64,000 nt of DNA, taken from positions 2,232,001 to 2,296,000 of the forward strand of contig CALOCY010000004.1 in assembly GCA_942491975.1 (NCBI GenBank), read 5' to 3'. Of this stretch, positions 25,926 to 34,700 are shown in pieces. Made by a program: the position numbers and the translations under genes. Positions within the stretch are counted from its first letter, which is position 1. Every line of letters starts with the position of its first letter. This stretch comes from CALOCY01 sp942491975. Lineage in GTDB: Bacteria > Bacteroidota > Bacteroidia > Bacteroidales > Prolixibacteraceae. The notes beneath the pieces are model-generated. The model made no database searches and was not told where the DNA came from. It was given only the letters and a program-made list of their open reading frames with translations.

Positions 25926-26693
25926 ATGAGATTAAGAGCAGAAAATATCGTTAAACGCTATAAAAAACGTACCGTTGTAAAAGGGGTTTCTTTTCATGTT
26001 GACCAAGGAGAAATTGTCGGGCTTTTAGGCCCCAATGGCGCGGGAAAAACCACCTCTTTTTATATGATTGTCGGACTGATACAGCCCAATGGCGGAACTG
26101 TTTTTCTGGATAATGAAAACATTACGGGATTACCGGTATACAAACGGGCACAAAAAGGCATTGGCTATCTGGCACAAGAAGCATCGGTTTTTCGCAAACT
26201 TAGCGTTGAAGACAATATTCGTACAGTACTTGAGATGACTGATTTTTCGAAAGCGTATCAGGACGAAAAGGTTGAATCGCTGCTGGATGAGTTTGGCTTG
26301 CAGAAAATCCGCAAGAGTAAAGGGATACAGCTTTCGGGAGGAGAGCGGCGGCGCACCGAAATTGCGCGTGCATTGGCCATAGACCCAAGCTTTATTCTGT
26401 TGGATGAGCCGTTTGCAGGGGTTGACCCCATTGCGGTAGAAGATATCCAGCAAATTGTATATAAGTTGAAAGACAAAAACATCGGGATTCTCATTACCGA
26501 CCATAATGTACACGAAACACTCGCCATTACCGACCGTTCGTACCTGCTGTTCGAAGGTGCTATCCTAAAATCGGGAACAGCCGAAGAGTTAGCTAAAGAC
26601 GAAACAGTCCGACGGGTCTATCTGGGACAGAATTTTGAACTCCGAAAAAACCGCGAACGCCTTGCCAGAAAGGCTACCCAACAAACTGAATAA
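25926..26693 (+). CDS. lptB: LPS export ABC transporter ATPase LptB
   Basis: 255 residues, cytoplasmic ATPase of the LptB2FG lipopolysaccharide extractor. Walker A GPNGAGKTT at about 34-42, Q-loop in GYLAQEASVFRKLSVEDNI, ABC signature LSGGERRRTEIARAL, Walker B FILLDEPFAGVDP, and the switch His in LITDHNVHETL. The phrases EASVFRKL and ITDHNVHETL are characteristic of LptB rather than other ABC ATPases. Typical C-terminal RRVYLGQNFEL. Cotranscribed with tatC is likely; a tRNA gene with its own promoter follows. Confidence 0.96.
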   Translation: MRLRAENIVKRYKKRTVVKGVSFHVDQGEIVGLLGPNGAGKTTSFYMIVGLIQPNGGTVFLDNENITGLPVYKRAQKGIGYLAQEASVFRKLSVEDNIRTVLEMTDFSKAYQDEKVESLLDEFGLQKIRKSKGIQLSGGERRRTEIARALAIDPSFILLDEPFAGVDPIAVEDIQQIVYKLKDKNIGILITDHNVHETLAITDRSYLLFEGAILKSGTAEELAKDETVRRVYLGQNFELRKNRERLARKATQQTE

Positions 26694-26732
26694 CAGGGCT
26701 GAGAATATTCATTGCCATTTTTTTACATTCCT

Positions 26733-26764
26733 TTTGCAGAAATAAAAAAATCGCCATATATTTG
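26733..26764 (+). promoter_or_regulatory. Promoter of tRNA-Leu
   Basis: TTTG (26733-26736), 20 nt, TATATTTG (26757-26764): exact matches to both halves of the Bacteroidota housekeeping promoter. Expected transcription start is about 10 nt before the tRNA 5' end (26781). This is the clearest promoter in the window. Confidence 0.8.
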
Positions 26765-26780
26765 CACCGCCAAAAATTAT

Positions 26781-26862
26781 GCGGGCGTGGTGAAATTGGT
26801 AGACACGCTAGACTTAGGATCTAGTGCCGAGAGGTGTGGGGGTTCGAGTCCCTTCGCCCGCA
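26781..26862 (+). tRNA. tRNA-Leu (anticodon UAG)
   Basis: An 82-nt tRNA without encoded CCA. The acceptor stem pairs GCGGGCG (26781-26787) with CGCCCGC (26855-26861), with discriminator A at 26862. The D-arm contains the GGTAGACAC block. The anticodon stem CTAGA/TCTAG encloses the loop CTTAGGA, giving anticodon TAG for CUN leucine codons. A long class II variable arm (TGCCGAGAGGTGT) and T-arm GGGGTTCGAGTCCC complete the molecule. Confidence 0.98.
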
Positions 26863-26864
26863 CT

Positions 26865-26907
26865 AAAAACCGCTTAGCTGATCGAATGGATAAGCAAGCG
26901 GTTTTTT
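26865..26907 (+). terminator. Intrinsic terminator of tRNA-Leu
   Basis: AAAAACCGCTT (26865-26875) pairs perfectly with AAGCGGTTTTT (26896-26906) around a 20-nt loop and ends in six T. It begins 2 nt after the tRNA. Confidence 0.85.
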
Positions 26908-26989
26908 AAATTGCAGATAGACGAACAAATGGGTAAATGGCTTGTTATTTTCGTAGTTAATTTATTTTCAAAACTTTAAGCTGGAAATT

Positions 26990-28348
26990 ATGAATGTTAC
27001 CAGAGAAAACGTTGATGAACTGAATGGTGTTATCAAAATCAATATTGTAAAAGCAGATTATGATGGTACCGTAAATGACATTCTGAAAGATTATCGTAAA
27101 AAAGCACAACTTCCGGGATTCCGTCCGGGTAAAGTCCCTGCAGGCCTTGTTAAAAAAATGTATGGTAAGGCTATTCTTGCCGAAGAAGTCAACAAAATCC
27201 TTTCAAAAGAATTGACAAAACACATTGTTGACGAAAAGCTTAATATTTTGGGAGAACCCCTTCCGAATGAGACACAACAAGCTACGATAGATTGGGATAA
27301 AGACGAGGATTTCGAATTTGTTTTTGATATTGCCTTTGCCCCCGAATTTAATGTTTCTTTGGATAAACGAAGTAAATATCCTTATTATACGATCAATGTG
27401 GAAGAAGAGATGATTGATAAGCAGATTGAAGCTTATGCCAATCGTTTTGGAGACAACCAGGAAGCAGATGTTGTTGAGGAGAAAGAGACACTGCGTGGAG
27501 ATTTCATCCAGCTTGATGCCGAAGGGAATGAACTGGCCGAAGGCATTACTGCCCAGGATGTTTTGATCTCGGTTGATGTCATAAAAGATGATGCCATCAA
27601 AAAAGAGTTTGTGGGCAAAAAGAAAGATGAATCCATTGTATTTGATGTGAAAAAGGCATTCCCCAATGATCATGAGATTGCACACATGCTGAACGTACCG
27701 AAAGAGGAGGCAGAGAAAGTGACAGGCGACTTCAGACTGACCATTAAAACAGTGAATAAATTTGTGCCGGCAGAGGTGAATGAGGAGCTTTTCAAAAAAG
27801 TTTATGGCGAAGAGACGGTTGTTAAAACCGTGGATGACTTCCGTACTAAAGTTAAAGAAGAGATTGAACAGGGCATGGGATATTCAGGCGATTATAAATT
27901 TATGCTTGATGCCCGCGAAATGTTGATCAAAAAGACCCAAATGGAACTTCCTAATGCGTTTTTGGGACGTTGGTTGTTAGCAACAAATAAGGAGTTGACT
28001 GCAGAACAGGTGGAGAAAGATTGGGAACACTTTGAGAAAGACCTGAAATGGCAGCTGATCAAAGATAAATTAATCAAAGAAAATGAATTGACTGTTTCGG
28101 AAGAAGATGTGCGTGAAGCGGCAAAAGAGATGGCTGCTGCCCAATTCCGTCAATATGGAATGTTTGACGTACCCGAAGAGTACCTGAACAACTATGCCGA
28201 TCAGATTTTCCAGAAAGAGGAAGAGAAGAGCCGTTTGTATCAGAAAAAATATGAGGACAAAGTAATTGAACTCGTAAAAGAAAAGGTGACAATTGAGACA
28301 AAAGCAGTTAGCCGTGAAGAGTTTGATAAACTCTTCGAACAAAATTAA
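26990..28348 (+). CDS. tig: Trigger factor
   Basis: 452 residues, ribosome-bound chaperone. The N-terminal ribosome-binding domain carries the signature PGFRPGKVPAGLVKKMYG (about 43-60). The central PPIase-like domain (about 150-240) is degenerate, as is usual in Bacteroidota. The C-terminal arms are highly charged helices. First gene of a tig-clpP-clpX group, a common bacterial order linking nascent-chain folding with proteolysis. A perfect 17-bp hairpin and a -7-like element separate it from clpP, so clpPX can probably be transcribed independently. Confidence 0.97.
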   Translation: MNVTRENVDELNGVIKINIVKADYDGTVNDILKDYRKKAQLPGFRPGKVPAGLVKKMYGKAILAEEVNKILSKELTKHIVDEKLNILGEPLPNETQQATIDWDKDEDFEFVFDIAFAPEFNVSLDKRSKYPYYTINVEEEMIDKQIEAYANRFGDNQEADVVEEKETLRGDFIQLDAEGNELAEGITAQDVLISVDVIKDDAIKKEFVGKKKDESIVFDVKKAFPNDHEIAHMLNVPKEEAEKVTGDFRLTIKTVNKFVPAEVNEELFKKVYGEETVVKTVDDFRTKVKEEIEQGMGYSGDYKFMLDAREMLIKKTQMELPNAFLGRWLLATNKELTAEQVEKDWEHFEKDLKWQLIKDKLIKENELTVSEEDVREAAKEMAAAQFRQYGMFDVPEEYLNNYADQIFQKEEEKSRLYQKKYEDKVIELVKEKVTIETKAVSREEFDKLFEQN

Positions 28349-28384
28349 AGACACCTGGAGCAGTAGCAGGACACTATATTTTTA

Positions 28385-28392
28385 TAACTTTG
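28385..28392 (+). promoter_or_regulatory. Putative -7 element upstream of clpP
   Basis: TAACTTTG matches TAnnTTTG exactly. A transcript starting about 7 nt downstream would begin with the hairpin at 28399-28436. No clear TTTG is seen 19-21 nt upstream, so the element may be weak or factor-dependent. Confidence 0.4.
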
Positions 28393-28398
28393 TAGAAA

Positions 28399-28436
28399 CG
28401 AAAAAATTCAACATGTTGCCATGTTGAATTTTTTCG
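28399..28436 (+). terminator. Perfect 17-bp hairpin between tig and clpP
   Basis: CGAAAAAATTCAACATG (28399-28415) is exactly complementary to CATGTTGAATTTTTTCG (28420-28436) around the tetraloop TTGC. The T-rich 3' arm allows it to act as a terminator for tig. If the -7 element at 28385 is active, it is instead the 5' end of the clpPX mRNA and could protect or regulate it. Confidence 0.6.
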
Positions 28437-28473
28437 GGGTTACAAAGTTTTTTATTTTAAATGCATCTTGAAT

Positions 28474-29166
28474 ATGGATCATAAAAAAGAATTCAACAAA
28501 TATGCAACAAAGCATATGGGCATTAACAGCCTGACACTTGACCGATATACATCAATTTATGCTAACTATATCTCTCCCACAATTATTGAGGAGAGACAGC
28601 TTAATATTGCTACAATGGATGTTTTTTCACGCCTGATGATGGATCGTATCATCTTCCTGGGTGTGCCAATTGACGACTATGTAGCCAATATTATCCAGGC
28701 ACAGTTGTTGTTTCTGGAATCAACCGACCCAAGTAAGGATATCCAGATTTATTTCAACACTCCGGGAGGTTCGGTGCATGCCGGATTGGGCATTTATGAT
28801 ACGATGCAATACATCGCTCCCAATATCGCAACTATATGCACCGGGATGGCTGCATCAATGGGGGCTGTGTTGTTAACTGCCGGGACTAAAGGCAAACGTT
28901 CAGCACTAAAGCATTCCCGCATAATGATTCACCAGCCTATGGGAGGTGCACAGGGACAAGCCTCTGATATTGAAATCACGGCACGTGAAATTCTAAAGCT
29001 AAAGAAAGAACTGTACGAAATTATTTCACTTCATAGTGGCAAAACATATAAAACCGTTGAGAAAGATTCAGATCGTGATCATTGGATGACTTCGGAAGAG
29101 GCTAAAGCGTATGGCATGATTGATGAAATTCTGGTTAGAAACAATCATAAACAGGAGAAAGCGTAG
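28474..29166 (+). CDS. clpP: ATP-dependent Clp protease proteolytic subunit
   Basis: 230 residues from ATG 28474 (a TTG two codons upstream is also open). Tetradecameric serine protease. The triad is visible: Ser128 in GMAASMGAV, His153 in RIMIHQPMGG, and Asp202 in DRDHWMTSEEA. The sequence before IIEERQLN (about 35 residues) is a propeptide-like extension, longer than in enterobacterial ClpP. clpX follows after 3 nt, so the protease and its unfoldase are translated from one mRNA. Confidence 0.97.
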   Translation: MDHKKEFNKYATKHMGINSLTLDRYTSIYANYISPTIIEERQLNIATMDVFSRLMMDRIIFLGVPIDDYVANIIQAQLLFLESTDPSKDIQIYFNTPGGSVHAGLGIYDTMQYIAPNIATICTGMAASMGAVLLTAGTKGKRSALKHSRIMIHQPMGGAQGQASDIEITAREILKLKKELYEIISLHSGKTYKTVEKDSDRDHWMTSEEAKAYGMIDEILVRNNHKQEKA

Positions 29167-29169
29167 CTA

Positions 29170-30381
29170 ATGGATAAGTGTTCGTTTTGTGGCAGGGAGA
29201 AGGCAGATGTTGATTTGCTGATTGCTGGTATGGACTCGCATATCTGCAACAACTGTATTGAACAGGCATATACAATTATTGAGGAGGAGCTTAAGAAAAA
29301 GAGTACCTTCGATATCGGAAACATCCCGTTGATGAAACCGAAGGAGATCAAAGCTTTTCTTGATGAGTATGTGATCGGACAGGAACAGGCTAAAAAGATT
29401 CTTTCGGTAGCGGTATACAACCACTACAAACGGCTGGGACAGAAAGATGATGAAGAGACGGAAATCGAGAAGTCGAACATCGTTATGGTGGGAGAAACAG
29501 GTACCGGAAAAACATTGTTGGCACGAACTATTGCTAAAATGTTACACGTTCCGTTTACCATTGTTGATGCTACCGTACTCACCGAAGCGGGTTATGTAGG
29601 TGAAGATATTGAAAGTTTGCTTACCCGTTTATTGCAGGCTGCCGATTATGATGTAGAAGCTGCCGAACGGGGTATTGTGTTTATTGACGAACTGGATAAG
29701 ATTGCCCGTAAGAGCGATAACCCTTCCATTACCCGTGATGTTTCGGGTGAAGGGGTACAGCAGGGATTGCTTAAGCTGCTTGAAGGATCGGTGGTAAATG
29801 TCCCTCCCCAGGGCGGACGTAAACATCCCGAACAACGCATGATTCCTGTGAATACAAAAAACATACTGTTTATTTGTGGCGGAGCGTTTGACGGTATTGA
29901 GAAGAAAATAGGCCAACGGCTAAATACTCGTATGGTGGGTTACAGTGCAGCAAAAAACAGCGATCAGATCAACCGCGAAAACCTGCTGCAATACGTGGCC
30001 CCGCAAGATTTGAAATCGTTTGGATTGATCCCTGAAATTATTGGCCGCCTTCCGGTACTGGTACACCTTGACCCACTTGACCGTGAAGCGTTACGCCAGA
30101 TATTGACCGAACCCAAAAATTCCATTGTTAAGCAATACATCAAACTCTTTAAGCTCGACAATATTGAATTGTCGTTTGAAGATGAAGCACTGGATTACAT
30201 TGTCGATAAAGCGGTAGAGTTTAAGCTGGGGGCACGCGGATTGCGTTCGATTTGTGAGATTATCATGACAGATGCCATGTTTGAGATGCCTTCGAATGGC
30301 AATACTGAAGTGGTGATCACTAAAGAATATGCCTCCGAACACATTAACCGGGGCAATGTGAATCGCCTAAAAGCAAGTTAG
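29170..30381 (+). CDS. clpX: ATP-dependent unfoldase ClpX
   Basis: 403 residues. N-terminal zinc domain with Cys4, Cys7, Cys26 and Cys29 (CSFC and CNNC). AAA+ core: Walker A GETGTGKT at 108-115 (most ClpX have GPTGSGKT), Walker B FIDELDKIARK, pore loop near AGYVGEDIES, sensor region GLIPEIIGRLP, and sensor 2 LGARGLRSI. An IGF-like ClpP-binding loop is not obvious by eye: in this region it reads ICGGAFDGIEKKIGQRL followed by the R and GYSAAKNS segment. Recognises and threads substrates into ClpP. Confidence 0.97.
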   Translation: MDKCSFCGREKADVDLLIAGMDSHICNNCIEQAYTIIEEELKKKSTFDIGNIPLMKPKEIKAFLDEYVIGQEQAKKILSVAVYNHYKRLGQKDDEETEIEKSNIVMVGETGTGKTLLARTIAKMLHVPFTIVDATVLTEAGYVGEDIESLLTRLLQAADYDVEAAERGIVFIDELDKIARKSDNPSITRDVSGEGVQQGLLKLLEGSVVNVPPQGGRKHPEQRMIPVNTKNILFICGGAFDGIEKKIGQRLNTRMVGYSAAKNSDQINRENLLQYVAPQDLKSFGLIPEIIGRLPVLVHLDPLDREALRQILTEPKNSIVKQYIKLFKLDNIELSFEDEALDYIVDKAVEFKLGARGLRSICEIIMTDAMFEMPSNGNTEVVITKEYASEHINRGNVNRLKAS

Positions 30382-30405
30382 AAAAGAAAACTTACAATAC
30401 AACAA

Positions 30406-30442
30406 GGGGGGTGTTCCATATCCGGGACACCCTTATTTTTTT
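30406..30442 (+). terminator. Intrinsic terminator of clpPX
   Basis: GGGTGTTCC (30409-30417) pairs with GGGACACCC (30424-30432), one wobble, followed by TTATTTTTTT. The remaining 260 bp up to 30701 show no convincing gene; an open frame there is dominated by Phe/Ser and has no family signal. Confidence 0.8.
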
Positions 30443-30701
30443 GAAACAGGGTGGCTACAATGCTGAAAACAGGAAACAAGGGTTGCTGATATTTAAAACG
30501 GTTCCCGTATTTTATTTCCATGCTATGCCTGCTGTTAAAGCAGAAGGTTATATTTTTTTAAAAAAAATCTCTTCCTTTTCGATATTCAATTTCTCATTGT
30601 TCAGGTTTAATTTTTGTCCTGATTCTTATTCATCGGTCTCATTCAATCCCGGTATTAAACCTTTTCATCTCCTGTCCATCTAAAAAGAAAATCAGAGAGC
30701 C

Positions 30702-31412
30702 ATGAAAAATTTAGCTTTATTACTATCCATTACAGCTATTCTGCTCGCAAGTTGTGAAGCACAGGATGAAACTATGATACTTCCGGAAACATCTGTAGAA
30801 AAGGGATATCCTGTTGTTGATACCGGAGCAGAAACTTTCTATGACAACACATCTGTCATCATCAGCCCTGCAAAGGAATCACCGTTTTACGGACAGGATG
30901 CCCACTATAAAAGCAATACGCCTTCGTATACCGACAATGTTACCGGGCTGATGTGGCAGAAAGATATGGGCGAAAAAATGACATGGTCGGAAGCACACGA
31001 AATGGTTCAATCTTTCAACCTGGCGGGATATGATGATTGGCGGATACCCAACGCCAAAGAGTTGCAAAGCATTGTTGATTATACCCGTGCACCGGATGTA
31101 ACCGGAACAGCAGCCATAAACCCGCTGTTTGGGATCACCTCCATAACCGATCCTGATGGGAATCTGCAATTTCCCTATTTCTGGACAAGTACCACCCATC
31201 TTGACGGGATGATCCCCGAAAGTGCCGCTGCCTATATCGCCTTTGGCGAAGCACAAGGGTACATGCATGATCAGTTAATGGATGTACACGGTGCCGGAGC
31301 ACAACGTAGCGATCCTAAAACCGGTGACCCCGATAACTATCCGGAATATTATGGCCCACAAGGCGATGTAAGGTATGTGTTTAACTATGTACGGTGTGTG
31401 AGGAGCATGTAA
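30702..31412 (+). CDS. DUF1566-domain lipoprotein
   Basis: 236 residues. Signal peptide with lipobox (LLASC, Cys18), then a DUF1566/Lcl-type domain from about 65: VTGLMWQKDMGEKMTWSEAHE, AGYDDWRIPNAKELQSIVDY and the closing RYVFNYVRCVRSM. The W-R-P-N-x-x-E-L block is the family hallmark. These domains are extracellular and possibly carbohydrate- or adhesion-related, but the function is not established. An RBS-like AGAGAG lies before the ATG. The stop codon is directly followed by the left end of a MITE-like element (31413). Confidence 0.82.
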   Translation: MKNLALLLSITAILLASCEAQDETMILPETSVEKGYPVVDTGAETFYDNTSVIISPAKESPFYGQDAHYKSNTPSYTDNVTGLMWQKDMGEKMTWSEAHEMVQSFNLAGYDDWRIPNAKELQSIVDYTRAPDVTGTAAINPLFGITSITDPDGNLQFPYFWTSTTHLDGMIPESAAAYIAFGEAQGYMHDQLMDVHGAGAQRSDPKTGDPDNYPEYYGPQGDVRYVFNYVRCVRSM

Positions 31413-31703
31413 TAACCTGAGTTCGATTATAAAATAGTTGTATTCAAAATGTTTGAAAAATGTGTTAAGTTGTTGATTTGCTGAGCAAATAGGGCAAAGC
31501 TCCAAGCCCCCTTCATTTCTTTTCCTTAGATGAAAAGAAACGAAGCAAAGAAAAATCAAGCCAAAATAAAGCTGTTTACATTTTCAATGTAACCAATTAG
31601 CCCGCATCGCGCAATTTTGGCGACTCACGAACAAAAGTTTTTTTATTTAAAATGCTTATTATCAAATATGTTAGAAAAAAATTCTTAAATCGAACTCAGG
31701 TTA
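31413..31703 (+). mobile_element. MITE-like element, copy 1
   Basis: A 291-bp non-coding element with terminal inverted repeats: TAACCTGAGTTCGATTATAA at 31413-31432 and the complement of TAACCTGAGTTCGATTTAA at 31685-31703. An internal block (about 31507-31640) is near-identical to 45491-45622 in the second copy. It exactly fills the gap between two convergent genes. No transposase is present. Non-autonomous transposition is inferred from the ends and the second copy. Confidence 0.7.
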
Positions 31704-31717
31704 ATAACTCCTCACAC

Positions 31718-34700
31718 CTATTTTTTAATCAGTTTCTTACAATAAACTTCACTTCCTGTCTTTACCCGAATAAGGTATAAGCCTTCGGGTAAATCTTTTT
31801 GAGATATATATTCTATTGTTTGACCAGCCAATACTTTTCCTTTATACATCATATCAATTTCTCTTCCTGTATGATCAAGCAGATCAATAGTGTATTCTTC
31901 GTCTCTGGTATTCCCTAATTTAATCGTCAGCTTATTACTAAACGGATTCGGAAACATATTCAAATCACTGATTTCTTCTTTTGAAGCAGATACAAACATT
32001 GGCGTTTTTATGACAAGGGGATAAATATCGCTTTCATCCATTAAATCTTTTATTTTAACCAATACAATAATGGAATCTACTACTTCATCTTTCGGATATA
32101 CCACATTCCCCTCATGGGTATATGCTTCATCGTCAACTACCATCAATGCAAAATCACGGGGAAACACATTATCCGGATCATTAACAATTAAATCGGTTAT
32201 TTTAGGCACAACACTCTCTTCTCGTATAAGCAATTGGTGCTGATCGGTTATTACCGGTTTTTGATTGGACAAATTAGTTTTATACCCATAATTATTTGTC
32301 CGGCAATTATCATGATACTTTGTTGGCCACTCCTGCTCTATATCTTTCCTTTGCTTGGGCATATCTAATGCAATAATCGTATTCGAAAGAGCATCTAATG
32401 CTATGACCTCTACATCCCCATCATTATCAAGATCGGCTACTTCTACATCTTTAATGTCATATATGTTCTTAAATCTTGGAAAACCATCTAAGAGTGTCCC
32501 ATCAGCATTGTAGACGTTTAATCCCGGCTTGACCAATGTTGATCCAATATAACCCGCTTCAAATAATGGTATAATTTCAGGCTTATCGTCGTTGGCTACA
32601 TCAGCAACTATTATCCCCCGATCTGTTGTTAGCATATCACCATACTGTGGCCAACCGTCAACAATTGTTCCATCATGATTAACCAAATATGGACGACCAT
32701 TTGCATTTCCAAAACATATTTCGGGTGCCTCGTCATCATCTACATTTGCGATAGATATAGGAGAATAAATATTCGGCTTAAAATCCCAATATTCGAGTAT
32801 CCCATTCGAGGCTAATAATCCATATTGAGTCATTATTTCAGCATTTCCATCATGATCAAAATCAGCCGTTGCAAGTGTCCATCCCCAAGATGTTTGTTCC
32901 ACCGGGAATCCATCAACCGTTGTTCCATCATGATTAAATGCACAGGTATAGTGCAGTGAATCATTGGGATCAATATTTGTAAATTTAGTCACACAAATCT
33001 CCAATTCAGGATCATCATCTAAATTTGTAATTGAAAACGGACTTTTGGGAAATTTTGATTGTTCCTCAAAATAGACCGGCCAGCCTTCTAAATAACTTCC
33101 ATCAGGATTAAAAACATGTATTCCTCCCTGTTCAGAACAAGCAGAGCAGGCTCCTCCTCCTGATCCGGCAATGATATTCATTGTTCCATCACGGTTAATG
33201 TCAACAAGGCTCATTTTACTATCATAATCTTTTGAATCAATATATAAAGGCCATCCGTCAGCTATCGTTCCATCAAAATTATAAACCAATATTGCATTTT
33301 TTCCAAAATGAGCTTCATCTAAACCACACCGAACAGAAACAATGATTTCTGCTTCCCCATCATCATCAATATCATAAATAATCGGTTTCGTACACTCATA
33401 ACTGTCTTCCGGGAAAACTCGGGGCCATCCTTCAACCATGTTCCCTTTATTGTCCAACACATACATGGCCTGGGCAAATATTTTACTGTTGATATATTTG
33501 GGATCATTCGGAATATCGGCTACAACAACTACCTCTTTTAGCCCATCTTTATTTAGATCACCTATTGCCATTTGATCCATAAGATGCGCCTCTTCATACA
33601 CATATGTATTTAACGTAACCGGCCATCCTTGTTGCATTCCTTTAAGGTCACCGATGAAAAACCGGTGAAATAACAGATCATTTTCCTGTTCTGTCGATGT
33701 TTCAATTTTTAATGTATATATCCCGTCTTCATACGATTCCATTATCACATCAACAGAAAAATCAGTAGTTACAATATTTTCAGCAAGCTGCTCCCAAGTA
33801 TTGGGATAATATCCTTTACCAATATATATGTTTACAATATCACCTGTATGTGTACCTTCAATAGCGAAATCTTCCGTAACAATTTGATCTTTCTCTGGAG
33901 TTGTTATTTCACCCATTATAGAAGAAGACTGAGGGTTTGATAACACCTTATCAGCATTCACAATGCCCGCTCCAAAATAGATATCCTGTTCATCAGGAAA
34001 ATCAATATTTTCACAAAGAATCGTTTCTACTTCATCAGCTGATAATGTAGAATCTACAGATAATAGTAATCCTGCCACTCCAGCTACAAAAGGTGCTGCC
34101 ATTGATGTCCCGCTCAAATACAGATACCCTTCATCATTACTATTACTTCCTCCTTCTTTCGGTACTGTAGACCATATATTTTCGCCAGGGGCACAAATAT
34201 CCACCCAATCACCGTAATTTGAAAAATCGGCTTTTCTGTCATTATAAGCTGTAGCAGAAACAGAAATCACATGGGGAAAATCTGCCGGGTAGGATTTCCG
34301 GTTGGTCGATTCATTCCCTGCTGCGGCAACAAGCACTACATCCATTTGTGCTGCATACAAAATACTTTGCCGCATAATTTCCGACCTTTCACTCCCTCCA
34401 AAACTCATGCTTATCACATCTGCCCCTTCGTCAGCCGCATATTTTATTGCTTCAGCAATATTATCATGTTCTAATATACCTTCTTCGTAGGCATAGCTAT
34501 TCAGTATGCTAAACCCAGCCTTTACGGGAATCAATGATACCTCCTGACATACACCTGAAATGCCTTTTGCATTATCGCCTCTTGCCCCAATTATTCCGGC
34601 ACAATGTGTACCATGTCCATTGTAATCTTTGGGGATATCATCCGGTTCAGTATAGTCTTCTTCCGGAATTAATACGTATCCCATACTTTTATAAGAAACC

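Noticed and set aside
30411..30683. 90-codon plus-strand open frame before the DUF1566 gene
   Set aside because: It starts inside a terminator hairpin, is Phe/Ser-rich without any domain, and lacks a ribosome-binding context.
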